From Promethearchaeota archaeon (GTDB lineage: Archaea > Asgardarchaeota > Lokiarchaeia > Sigynarchaeales > SOKP01), in contig JAHLWJ010000031.1 in NCBI GenBank assembly GCA_019057975.1, positions 1-23,966 on the forward strand: a stretch of DNA of 23,966 bases, read 5' to 3'. The position numbers were made by a program, and so were the translations under genes. The notes under the pieces were generated by a model. It was not told where the DNA came from, ran no database searches, and saw only the letters and a list, made by a program, of their open reading frames with translations. Numbering within the stretch: position 1 is the stretch's first letter; the number at the start of each line of letters is the position of its first letter. This document shows positions 14,853 through 22,662 of this stretch, piece by piece.

Positions 14853-15290
14853 TTATATTACCAATTTTAAATCTTTAACCAGCTCTTTGAATTTGCTTTC
14901 TTCTAATTTAACTTCTTTGTAATTCTTAAGACCTTCACTTATTATTTGAGCTAATATGTGCTTACAATAATTTCTTTTTTTATTAACAACAACATTTTTG
15001 TAGAAATCTTGACAAGAACAAAATAATTTTGGATAAATTAAATGCTCTTGATTTGTACCCATAACCGTCCATGCGATCCTATTTGACGGTTCATAAATAT
15101 ATTTCGTGATTCCTCTCTTTAAAGATTCAATAACATCTATAGATTTTTCGGGAAATATACTTTCTAGGAATGATATAAATTCATCATCTAACATTTTCTT
15201 CTTTTTAGCTTCTTCAAACAGCTTCAATAACAAATCTGACATTTTCTCAAATGAATTAAAGTAACCGTCTTTAAATATACTATCGTTCAA
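14853..15290 (-). CDS. SWIM zinc-finger protein resembling SWS1/ZSWIM7 (Shu-complex subunit)
   Basis: The 145-residue protein has a SWIM motif C-x-C-x(n)-C-x-H: FCSCQDFYK followed by NYCKHILAQ. The match to human ZSWIM7/SWS1 extends on both sides by eye. ITKYIYEPSNRIAWTVMGTNQEHLIY corresponds to ITLISSPSGRRVYQVLGSS-KTYTC, and the helix after the His (ISEGLKNYKEVKLEESKFKELV) to its C-terminal helix. Eukaryotic SWS1 pairs with a RAD51 paralogue in homologous recombination, so a RadA-paralogue partner is expected elsewhere in this genome. The start is TTG at 15290; an ATG at 15242 would shorten it by 16 residues and cannot be excluded. It is divergent from the glycosyltransferase gene with only 25 bases between start codons. 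Confidence 0.75.
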   Translation of the reverse strand: MNDSIFKDGYFNSFEKMSDLLLKLFEEAKKKKMLDDEFISFLESIFPEKSIDVIESLKRGITKYIYEPSNRIAWTVMGTNQEHLIYPKLFCSCQDFYKNVVVNKKRNYCKHILAQIISEGLKNYKEVKLEESKFKELVKDLKLVI

Positions 15291-15315
15291 AAATTAAAAA
15301 ATATTCATCAAAATA

Positions 15316-16611
15316 TTGAATAATATATTATATATCCCAACACGATATTTTCCAGCCATTTCTGGTGCTGAATTCTATTTCCAAAGGATGGCAGAGATCT
15401 TAACCTCGAGATATAATTATACAATAGATATTTTTACTTCTAATGCTATAGATTTTAAAGCTTTAAGGGATCACACAGGAAGATTAATAAAACCTGATAA
15501 TAAATTATTCCATAAGGTAAATTCTTTGAAAATACAAAGATTTCCAATAAATTATAATATTTCAGAAGACGAGATTTATCAAAGCCTAAAAAATATAGAA
15601 TCTTTTAATTCTTTAAATCTCAGCGATGATTGTGTAAAAAAAATTATTAAAAATGGCCCATATTTAGAAGATTTAATAGATTTTTTCATTGATAAAAAAA
15701 ATAAAAATTATGATTTAGTCCACACAACATTTTTTCCATATTTTAATTTAATAATAAGCTTGCTCATTGGAAAAATTATGGATATACCTACGATTTGTAC
15801 TCCATTTTTCCATTTTTCCAATCCGCGGTATTCAGATTCAATTTTAAATGAAATCTTAAACAAGTTTGACTATATAATTGCTTGTACACATATTGAAAAA
15901 AAGATCTTAGTTGATAAATTTAAAATTCAAAAGGAAAAGATAATTGTTATCCCAATGGGCGTGGATTATAAAAGATTCGAAAGTATCCATGAAACGCAAT
16001 TAAATAGCTATTATTTTAAAGAAAACTTTTTTCATAAAAAGGAGAAAAAATTTAGATTAATACTTTATTGTGGATACAAGAATTATGAAAAAGGTGCTAT
16101 TTCTATTTTAAGATCTATTCCTTATATTCTTGAAAAAATTAAAAATGTTTATTTTGTATTTATTGGACCTTCGACCAAAGCTTATAATTATGAATTGTCT
16201 AAAATTCAAAAACTCAAATATACTAGAATAATTAATTTCACTCCAGACAATTTAACTGGTTATTTTGATAAAAAAAAATTAACAGCTTTCAAAGAAGCTG
16301 ACATATATTTAATGCCCAGTAGGAGTGATGCTTTTGGAATAGCCTTTTTAGAAGCATGGGCGGCGGGAACACCAGTTATCGGAGCGAGAATAGGTGCGAC
16401 TCCTGAAGTAATAAGGGAAAACATTGATGGTCTTTTAGTTGAATTTGATAATCCCATAGATATTGCCCAAAAAGTTATCAAGCTACTAGAAAATAAAAAA
16501 TTAAAAAAGAAATTCGGATTAGCTGGTCAGTATAGAGTTTCTCAAAATTACACCTGGGATATAGTTGCTGAAAAAACACATAATACATATCAAAGTTTAT
16601 TAAAAACCTAA
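15316..16611 (+). CDS. GT4-family glycosyltransferase
   Basis: This 431-residue GT-B-fold enzyme should transfer a sugar from a nucleotide-activated donor. The N-terminal acceptor domain starts ILYIPTRYFPAISGAEFYFQRMAEIL. The linker carries VIPMGVDYKRFE near residue 213. The C-terminal donor domain begins RLILYCGYKNYEKGA and contains ADIYLMPSRSDAFGIAFLEAWAAGTPVIG near 335-360, the family's nucleotide-sugar motif in its D-x7-E form. The start is TTG at 15316, needed to include the first beta strand. No membrane helix or signal is evident, so it is probably cytoplasmic. The next gene follows after 13 bases, so the two are likely an operon, perhaps for glycolipid or surface glycan assembly. Confidence 0.88.
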   Translation: MNNILYIPTRYFPAISGAEFYFQRMAEILTSRYNYTIDIFTSNAIDFKALRDHTGRLIKPDNKLFHKVNSLKIQRFPINYNISEDEIYQSLKNIESFNSLNLSDDCVKKIIKNGPYLEDLIDFFIDKKNKNYDLVHTTFFPYFNLIISLLIGKIMDIPTICTPFFHFSNPRYSDSILNEILNKFDYIIACTHIEKKILVDKFKIQKEKIIVIPMGVDYKRFESIHETQLNSYYFKENFFHKKEKKFRLILYCGYKNYEKGAISILRSIPYILEKIKNVYFVFIGPSTKAYNYELSKIQKLKYTRIINFTPDNLTGYFDKKKLTAFKEADIYLMPSRSDAFGIAFLEAWAAGTPVIGARIGATPEVIRENIDGLLVEFDNPIDIAQKVIKLLENKKLKKKFGLAGQYRVSQNYTWDIVAEKTHNTYQSLLKT

Positions 16612-16624
16612 AGTTGATGAAAAT

Positions 16625-17845
16625 ATGAAGAACATTTCAGGAAATCCATACATAATAAGAAATAATGGAAAAGTTCTGATTGATTCAATACCATTAGATA
16701 AGATAATCGAAAAGTATGAGACTCCTTTACTTATCTTTTTAGAAAAAAGAATAAGAGACAATATAAAGTCCTTTATTAATATTTTCAATGAAGAATTTGA
16801 AAATTTTCAATGTTTCTATTCACTTAAAGCTAATTTCCTACCTGAAATCTGTAAGATTGTTTGTTCTGAAGGTATTGGAGCAAAAGTAGTAAGTTTGCCA
16901 GAACTTAAATTAGCATTGAAACTTGGATTTTCCCCTGATAAAATAATAGTTGGGAGCCCTTATTTACAAGATGCTCTTATAGAATTAAGCATTAAAAACA
17001 AAATTAGAGAAATTATAATATACAGTATAAAGGATTTAAAAAAAATAGATACTATTGCCCAAAAATTTAATCATGTTCAAAATATCTGTATTAGAGTAAA
17101 CTCCCAGAAATATGAGAGTAAATTGGGTATTAAATTTGATGAAAATAAAATCAAATTGCTAGAAAAATCGATATCAACCTATGAAAATATCAAAATAACT
17201 TCAATATTATCGCATTTTGGTACCCAAATGAACAACATTGAACAATTTGAAAAAAACATAAAATCCTTAGTTTTCAATTTAGAATTATTATTAAAACATG
17301 ATATTTTCTTTGAGAATGTAAATCTAGGAGGAGGATTTCCAGAAGCTACTGTTATGGCTCAAAATCAATTAAAAAAAATTGCTGAATTGATAAAACTCTC
17401 TTTCAAAAAATCTAATTTAAAATGTCCAAAGATAAGTTTTGAGCCTGGAAGATATTTTGTAGGAGATTCTGGTTTATTTTTATCAAAAATTGTTAAAGTA
17501 AGTGAAGATCGGTGGATTTTTATAGACATCGGAAATCATATTTGCCCTAAATTTGCACGATGTTCTTTAAGATTTTATAATGCCACTCAGATTGCTGAAC
17601 CTCATAAATATAAAACCTCGATAGCTGGCATTATTCCTACTGATCAAGATGTTCTTGCAAAAAATTACTTCTTTACACGAGATTTAAGAGAAGAAGACAA
17701 TGTTATAGTAACAAACACAGGTGCTTATTGTCTAACTTTTTCAAATCGTTTTCCTTATACCTTACCAATAATTATTCTTATTGAAAGAGGTAAGATTAAA
17801 AAAATATTTGATCCTAATTTTGACAAAGATTTTTCTCTAAATTAA
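16625..17845 (+). CDS. LysA-like PLP-dependent protein of alanine-racemase fold, with altered decarboxylase motif
   Basis: The 406-residue protein belongs to the fold-III PLP family that includes diaminopimelate and ornithine decarboxylases. FQCFYSLKANFLPEIC near residue 60 supplies the PLP lysine. SILSHFGTQ lies near 195, NLGGGFPE near 235 and SFEPGRYFVGDSG near 275, both binding the cofactor phosphate. The decarboxylase loop that normally reads C-E-S-G-D or C-D-x-x-D is replaced by IIPTDQDVLA near 340, so the cysteine is gone while the final aspartate is kept. NTGAYCLTFSNRFP is present near the end. The substrate is thus uncertain: it could be a divergent decarboxylase, a racemase or a non-catalytic relative. 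It is preceded at 13 bases by a glycosyltransferase gene, with GTTGATGA as a possible ribosome binding site. Confidence 0.75.
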   Translation: MKNISGNPYIIRNNGKVLIDSIPLDKIIEKYETPLLIFLEKRIRDNIKSFINIFNEEFENFQCFYSLKANFLPEICKIVCSEGIGAKVVSLPELKLALKLGFSPDKIIVGSPYLQDALIELSIKNKIREIIIYSIKDLKKIDTIAQKFNHVQNICIRVNSQKYESKLGIKFDENKIKLLEKSISTYENIKITSILSHFGTQMNNIEQFEKNIKSLVFNLELLLKHDIFFENVNLGGGFPEATVMAQNQLKKIAELIKLSFKKSNLKCPKISFEPGRYFVGDSGLFLSKIVKVSEDRWIFIDIGNHICPKFARCSLRFYNATQIAEPHKYKTSIAGIIPTDQDVLAKNYFFTRDLREEDNVIVTNTGAYCLTFSNRFPYTLPIIILIERGKIKKIFDPNFDKDFSLN

Positions 17846-17943
17846 GCTGAGATCAGAAAAAAGATTGTAATACCACAATAATACATTAATTCTAATTTTT
17901 TTATTATATCTTTTTTGTAGCAAAATTAGTTATTTGATTTATT

Positions 17944-19050
17944 ATGGAAACTTTTATTAAAAAAGCGCGTAAAAGAGAAATAGTCAGACCACAAATTGAA
18001 AGCTTTGGCTATGCTAATATAAAAATTATTGGTTGTGGTGGTGCTGGAAATAATACTGTTGATAGACTAATGAAAATTGGAATAAGGGGTGCTACATGCG
18101 TAGCTGTTAATACTGATTGTCAACATTTAGATAGTGTCGAATCTCACGTTAAAATATTAATTGGAAAAAACTTAACAAAAGGATTAGGTGCGGGAGGAAA
18201 TCCCGAGATAGGAAGAGCTGCAGCCGAAGAATCACGGGAAGATTTAACCAGGGTGTTAAGAGAATCTAATTTGGTTTTTATTACATGTGGTGAAGGAGGA
18301 GGAACTGGAACTGGAAGCGCACCAATTATGGCTGAAATCGCCAAACTGGAAGGGGCAATAGTTGTAGGAGTAGTAACTCTACCATTTGAAACCGAAATAG
18401 GTCGTATTGATAAGGCTAAAATAGGCTTAAACCTATTAAAACGGTATGTTGATACCTTGGTGGTAATCGATAATAATCGTTTATTAGAAATAGCTCCAAA
18501 TTTACCAATAATCGAAGCATTTAGTGTTGCAGATGAAGTTTTAGCAACAATGGTTAAAGGAATTACAGAAACAATCTCGTTACCTTCCTTAATCAACCTA
18601 GATTTCGCTGATGTAAGAACTATTTTAAGTACGGGTGGAGTTGCGATTGTTGGTGTTGGAGAATCAAACAAGAAAGAAGGTCGAGTTGAGGATGCAATTA
18701 ATGATGCTTTAAATACTCCCTTATTAGATGTGAGTATTGAAGGGGCAAAAGGAGCTTTAATTCATATATGCGGAGGAAATGATATGACACTTTCAGAGGC
18801 AAATTCTGTGGCTAAAAAGATTTCTGAAAAAATGGATGTGAATGATTCAATGGTTATCTGGGGTGCTCGAGTTTCAGATGAATATGATGGTTTTATAAGG
18901 GTTATGTTGTTGATAACAGGAATTAAATCTCCTCAAATTTTTGGTAGTGGTTATTCAATGAATAGGTCAATATATCCCACCAAAACAAAATCTTCAAAGC
19001 TAAGTTTGTCTGATGATATTTTCAATATTGGCGAAATTGCATTTGACTAG
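17944..19050 (+). CDS. ftsZ: Cell-division GTPase FtsZ
   Basis: FtsZ polymerises into the mid-cell division ring. The 368-residue protein has a short basic N-terminal tail, IIGCGGAGNNTVDRL near residue 29, and VAVNTDCQHL. The tubulin-signature loop reads CGEGGGTGTGSAP near residue 118, with Glu where Met or Leu is usual. Other motifs are TLPFETEIGR, the LINLDFADVRTIL T7 loop with both catalytic acidic residues near 215, and GARVSDEYDGFIRVMLLITGI at the end of the globular domain. A short variable tail ends NIGEIAFD, which could act as a partner-binding peptide. Start is ATG. No other division genes (SepF, ESCRT or CdvB) are in the window. Confidence 0.95.
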   Translation: METFIKKARKREIVRPQIESFGYANIKIIGCGGAGNNTVDRLMKIGIRGATCVAVNTDCQHLDSVESHVKILIGKNLTKGLGAGGNPEIGRAAAEESREDLTRVLRESNLVFITCGEGGGTGTGSAPIMAEIAKLEGAIVVGVVTLPFETEIGRIDKAKIGLNLLKRYVDTLVVIDNNRLLEIAPNLPIIEAFSVADEVLATMVKGITETISLPSLINLDFADVRTILSTGGVAIVGVGESNKKEGRVEDAINDALNTPLLDVSIEGAKGALIHICGGNDMTLSEANSVAKKISEKMDVNDSMVIWGARVSDEYDGFIRVMLLITGIKSPQIFGSGYSMNRSIYPTKTKSSKLSLSDDIFNIGEIAFD

Positions 19051-19054
19051 TCCT

Positions 19055-19063
19055 TTTTATATT
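19055..19063 (+). promoter_or_regulatory. Probable TATA element for the gene at 19086
   Basis: tttttatat at the end of ftsZ lies 23-31 bases before the ATT at 19086, the same spacing as seen upstream of aIF1. It would give a transcript starting at or near the ATT. Confidence 0.35.
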
Positions 19064-19085
19064 TCTTTTTAAATTAAAATATACG

Positions 19086-19451
19086 ATTAACAAATTCTCT
19101 CCGGAATTACAAAAAGAAATTGAAGGAGTTATAAAAAACCCCCAATCATGGAAAGATCTATTTAGTATTAAGCTTGAATTTTACTATGATGGATGGGCGA
19201 TTTTTTTAAAAGAAAAGAATATTTATCCTCGTTGTATTGTTATCTTTAAATCCTATGAAGGTAATCAATTTTCTATTAAAAGTTTCGATGTCTATCTTCA
19301 AGATTATAAAAAGGAAGAATATCATGAAATATATTCAGTTGAAAATATAAAAATTCAGTCTGATCTAATAAAGGAATTAAAAGATGTAATTTATGGAAAA
19401 GATTTAGGAAATCAAGTTTTACAAATTTATAACGAAACATTTTCAGAATAA
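19086..19451 (+). CDS. Hypothetical protein (~121 aa), no standard start codon
   Basis: An intact frame of about 121 codons fills the space between ftsZ and the dim2 gene, but contains no ATG, GTG or TTG before its body. The coding signal is good: the sequence reads NKFSPELQKEIEGV, then SIKLEFYYDGWAIFL, PRCIVIFKSYEG, SIKSFDVYLQDY and a helical end (DLIKELKDVIYG). It has alternating helix and strand character and no stop codon. The frame is open back to 19047; the only plausible initiators are ATT at 19086 or ACG at 19083. I do not recognise the family. It ends 3 bases before the stop of the convergent dim2 gene, as a real gene would in this dense genome. Confidence 0.65.
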   Translation: MNKFSPELQKEIEGVIKNPQSWKDLFSIKLEFYYDGWAIFLKEKNIYPRCIVIFKSYEGNQFSIKSFDVYLQDYKKEEYHEIYSVENIKIQSDLIKELKDVIYGKDLGNQVLQIYNETFSE

Positions 19452-19454
19452 AAA

Positions 19455-20021
19455 TTAGAATTCTGGTTTATATATTTTTCTAAATTCCTCTTTCTTCTTG
19501 TCGTTATATTTATTCTCTAAAAATTTTAAAACTATATGGTGAGGCATTCCTTTTATTAACATATTTATTGCTTTTCTGGCAATTTGTAGATTTTCATAAA
19601 CAGCTATTACAGACACAGTTTTCCCATAAACAGAGACATAGCATTCTGTAAACCTTTCAAGAGCTTTTCGCATTTCTCCATTTCTTCCAATTATCCGTCC
19701 CTTAACCCTTTTTATATGTTTCTCTGATTTTCCCAAAATTGAAAAAAGATTAAATACTTCAAGGTCATAATCTTCTTCGAGTAATTTCATAGTCTTAATA
19801 GGGTTAAATCCTCTATTAATTGCATTAACTACTTTTTGAGCGGTGTAGACATTAAGCGGTTTATAGTTTGGGTCATCTAATTTTGGTAAAACTTCACAAT
19901 CTCCTGTATTACTATCTAAATTGATTTTCACTCCAAGTTTTTCTTCAATCTCTTTCTTAATTTTTCCATCCGTTCCTATCAAAACCGCTATTCGATTTTT
20001 TCCGATTTTCAATATATCCAC
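19455..20021 (-). CDS. KH-domain ribosome-assembly protein Dim2/Pno1 homologue
   Basis: This 188-residue protein has two KH domains. The first is ILKIGKNRIAVLIGTDGKIKKEIEEKLG with its GxxG loop (GTDG). The second has GRIIGRNGEMRKALERFTECYVSVYGKTVSVI with GRNG. In eukaryotes Pno1/Dim2 binds the 3' end of the small-subunit rRNA during pre-40S maturation and works with RIO1 kinase and Nob1. Here it lies 36 bases after RIO1 on the same strand, which supports that role. The start is GTG at 20021, placing M-D-I-L directly before the first KH strand. The C-terminal helical tail (YNDKKKEEFRKIYKPEF) is basic. Confidence 0.9.
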   Translation of the reverse strand: MDILKIGKNRIAVLIGTDGKIKKEIEEKLGVKINLDSNTGDCEVLPKLDDPNYKPLNVYTAQKVVNAINRGFNPIKTMKLLEEDYDLEVFNLFSILGKSEKHIKRVKGRIIGRNGEMRKALERFTECYVSVYGKTVSVIAVYENLQIARKAINMLIKGMPHHIVLKFLENKYNDKKKEEFRKIYKPEF

Positions 20022-20057
20022 TTTAAATTGTTATATCTTCTAGAAAGATTAAAATTT

Positions 20058-20906
20058 TTAAACCTCAATATTAAGTACGTCATAATAAAAATCTGTTGGA
20101 TCTGGAGTTTCTATTCCTAATTTATCAAAATATTGAAAAATATTTTTAATATCTCTTGCTAAATAAACCTCTGCTTTAGGGTGTTGGATAGCTACAGCTT
20201 GAGAAATGTCTATAACAACGGGACTTTGGTTATGATATAAGATATTGAATTCACTTAGATCTCCATGCACCAATTTAGCCTTTTGATATAGTAATTTAAT
20301 AAAACTTAAAATCTCATTAAAGAGATTTAATGGTTCTTTAGGGTTTTTGATATCTTTCAAAACTGGAGCTGGTATAGATTCAAAACCAATATATTCCATT
20401 ATTAAAATATTATTTCTAATAAATAAAGGTTTAGGAACTCTCAAATCTGCTTTATACGCTCTCTTAAGATTTTTAAATTCTTTACTTGCCCAAAGGAAGA
20501 TAATTTTTGAAACATTGTGAGGAATTTTTTTAAATCTTGGATCTCCAATGATATATTTTTTCATCCATCTTGAGGTATTGCTATCAATTTTATAAATTTT
20601 AACTGCAACTTCCTTTCCATCTAAATCATATGCTAAATAAACATTAGCCTCTTTACCAGCAGAAATAATGCCCTCTATTCGTTTTAATGGCCCATTTACT
20701 AATATTTTATTTAGATGAAAAACAGTGCGTTCATCAAAAACAGATTCAATGACAGCTCTCTTCTTTGATTGGTCTATTCTTTTAATTCTTTTATAATCAA
20801 TTTTTATTTTTTCTAATTCGTCAATACTAGTATTAAACCTTTTTTCTGATTCATCGTCTAAGAATTCTTCGTTATCCTCTTCAATCTCATCTTCGGGATC
20901 TTCCAA
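20058..20906 (-). CDS. rio1: RIO1-family serine/threonine kinase/ATPase
   Basis: RIO1 acts in late small-subunit ribosome maturation. The 282-residue protein begins with an acidic tail (EDPEDEIEEDNEEFLDDE). It then has the RIO1 glycine-poor nucleotide loop ISAGKEANVYLAYD near residue 83 and the ATP lysine in VAVKIYK. The RIO1 insert follows (NTSRWMKKYIIGDPRFKK). LVHGDLSEFNILY is the catalytic loop near 215 and VVIDISQAVAIQHP the metal-binding loop. Start is TTG at 20906, preceded by GAGGAG with six bases between (20913-20918 on the plus-strand coordinates), the clearest ribosome binding site in the cluster. NMD3 ends 13 bases upstream. Confidence 0.94.
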   Translation of the reverse strand: MEDPEDEIEEDNEEFLDDESEKRFNTSIDELEKIKIDYKRIKRIDQSKKRAVIESVFDERTVFHLNKILVNGPLKRIEGIISAGKEANVYLAYDLDGKEVAVKIYKIDSNTSRWMKKYIIGDPRFKKIPHNVSKIIFLWASKEFKNLKRAYKADLRVPKPLFIRNNILIMEYIGFESIPAPVLKDIKNPKEPLNLFNEILSFIKLLYQKAKLVHGDLSEFNILYHNQSPVVIDISQAVAIQHPKAEVYLARDIKNIFQYFDKLGIETPDPTDFYYDVLNIEV

Positions 20907-20919
20907 TAGGTGCTCCTCT

Positions 20920-21831
20920 TTATTTTTTTATTATTATATTCTCATTAAAAAAGTAAGAATAATCTTTTATCAATTTAATATTATTTTTACTTTTTAGTAT
21001 GATTTTGTTTTTTGTAATATTTTCTACTATAAAATCTTGATTATCTATCAGAATTATATCATTATGGGCTACAGGTAAAAACTTTATCAAAGCTTTTAAT
21101 CTATATAGGTTTTTACCCTTCTGATTATCCCTTCCCACTAATTTTTTTGATCTTTTTAATAAAAAACGATGTTTTACTTTTAGAAATTTTGTTATATGAT
21201 TCATTAACTCGTTTGTACTTAGATATAAATCTACCCCATATTTTTGATCTTCGATTTTTGAAATATATTGTCGATGGTCTTTATCAAAAATATTTTTAGC
21301 ATATTTGTTTATTTCGATTAAAATTTTCTCAACTAACTCTAATTGACTCTCATCTTTAACTCGCAGTTGAATAATTGATATGAAGTAAGTACCACCTCGT
21401 AAATTAGAACAATTCCTGCATAGCATGTGATTTACATTTAATTTTACTTCTTGTTGATGATGGATATTTGTTGATCCCTTCAATCTTCCCATAACAAGTA
21501 CTTCAACGGATTTTATTAAACCTGTTGAAGAATACACAATACTATCCTCGTTTGTTGAAAACAAAATCTCAACTTGCTCATTTTTAAGCAGTGATTTTAA
21601 CAAAAATTTTTGAATAATCTCATGAAGTACAGAAAACAAATCATCCTTAGTAGGTTCAATCCAAACATCCTTTTTAGAATAACTACCACAATCAATACAA
21701 ACATTCACAGAGAAGGTCTTAGGTAATTCAAATAATGGATTTTCTTCTAAATAACACTTAAGGCACATTCCAAAATGAGGAGAATCTTCATTTAAACTTT
21801 TTCCACATATCGCACAAAATCGATTTGGCAT
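20920..21831 (-). CDS. nmd3: NMD3-family ribosome maturation protein
   Basis: NMD3 binds the large ribosomal subunit and in eukaryotes is the 60S export adaptor. The 303-residue archaeal form has the zinc-rich N terminus: FCAICGKSL ... GMCLKCYLEE, then VCIDCGSYSKKDVW, and later MLCRNCSNLRGGTYFISIIQLR near residue 140. The second half carries beta-rich segments such as DIILIDNQDFIVENITKNKIILKS. It overlaps the end of the DUF424 gene by one base (TAATG), so the two are probably translationally coupled. The eukaryotic C-terminal nuclear export region is absent, as expected. Confidence 0.88.
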   Translation of the reverse strand: MPNRFCAICGKSLNEDSPHFGMCLKCYLEENPLFELPKTFSVNVCIDCGSYSKKDVWIEPTKDDLFSVLHEIIQKFLLKSLLKNEQVEILFSTNEDSIVYSSTGLIKSVEVLVMGRLKGSTNIHHQQEVKLNVNHMLCRNCSNLRGGTYFISIIQLRVKDESQLELVEKILIEINKYAKNIFDKDHRQYISKIEDQKYGVDLYLSTNELMNHITKFLKVKHRFLLKRSKKLVGRDNQKGKNLYRLKALIKFLPVAHNDIILIDNQDFIVENITKNKIILKSKNNIKLIKDYSYFFNENIIIKK

Positions 21832-22127
21832 TAAATCATCATCTTTATAGCCATTGGTACCCCATTTATAAACCTAACCCCTTCTCTCTGTAACAATTTG
21901 CAATCAATAGCTTTCTCAATTATTTTTTCTCCTACTATATTGAAAAAGGGAGCTTGTTTCAAAATATCTATAGCATCTTCTATCCTAATTAATTTTCCCC
22001 CAAAAAATCGATTAGATATCTCGATTTTCAAATTACCCTCAATAAAGACCTGATTAAGAAATTCTTCATCACAGCATGCTATAGTTTCATATTCATCTCT
22101 AATGTGAATCTTAAGATATACTTTCAT
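21831..22127 (-). CDS. DUF424 family protein
   Basis: This 98-residue protein fits the archaeal DUF424 family: KVYLKIHIRDEYETIACCDEEFL at the start and FFGGKLIRIEDAIDILKQAPFFNIVGEKII in the middle. It ends with REGVRFINGVPMAIKMMI. The function is unknown. In many archaea it lies between aIF2-beta and NMD3, as here, which points to translation initiation or ribosome assembly. It starts 23 bases after aIF2-beta and overlaps NMD3 by one base. Confidence 0.8.
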   Translation of the reverse strand: MKVYLKIHIRDEYETIACCDEEFLNQVFIEGNLKIEISNRFFGGKLIRIEDAIDILKQAPFFNIVGEKIIEKAIDCKLLQREGVRFINGVPMAIKMMI

Positions 22128-22150
22128 GAATTTATTATTATTTTGATTTT

Positions 22151-22564
22151 TTATTTTTCTTTAATTTCTTCTCTGGCTCCACAGGCAGTACATTTTAAAT
22201 AAATTTTTTTACCCTCTCTTTGAATTTGGGTATCTGGTTTATTACAGATATTACATAATACATATGTTTTTGTATAATTTTCAATTAATCTATTTAAAAC
22301 TTGCTCTTTATATTGACCCTTTAAAAATAACTGCTGTCCTCTTACCTCTCCCATTGTTCCTGCGCTCTTTAGGAAAATACCTAAAAAATGTCTTCTATCT
22401 CTATTAAGAGTACTAATTATTCTATTGAAATTTGTAATAAATGTATTTCTACTTTCTATTCTAAGTTCTACTTTAGGAGTTTCGAATCTTGAGGATTTTT
22501 TTACATTTTCTGGTATTTTTTCATACGCTTTCTCTAATAAATCCTCATAGTTATTTAAATCCAT
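22151..22564 (-). CDS. Translation initiation factor aIF2 subunit beta
   Basis: aIF2-beta is part of the heterotrimer that brings initiator tRNA-Met to the small subunit. The 137-residue protein has the N-terminal helix (NYEDLLEKAYEKIPENV) and the central alpha/beta domain: TFITNFNRIISTLNRDRRHFLGIFLKSAGT, then LFLKGQYKEQVLNRLIENYTKTYVLC. A C-terminal zinc ribbon follows, VLCNICNKPDTQIQREG ... LKCTACGARE. Length is standard. It follows the RPA32-like gene by 98 bases and leads the DUF424-NMD3-RIO1-Dim2 series. An initiator tRNA-Met gene is about 1 kb upstream. Confidence 0.94.
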   Translation of the reverse strand: MDLNNYEDLLEKAYEKIPENVKKSSRFETPKVELRIESRNTFITNFNRIISTLNRDRRHFLGIFLKSAGTMGEVRGQQLFLKGQYKEQVLNRLIENYTKTYVLCNICNKPDTQIQREGKKIYLKCTACGAREEIKEK

Positions 22565-22662
22565 TATTAAATCATCTATTTAATTATTTTATAATTATTA
22601 AATAAATCATAAGAAAAATATTTTTCCTTTATTTAAAATAAAGTTTAGAATTTTAAGGTAAT

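Noticed and set aside
18144..18671. Minus-strand 175-codon frame within ftsZ
   Set aside because: Long only because of FtsZ codon pattern; FtsZ on the plus strand is certain.
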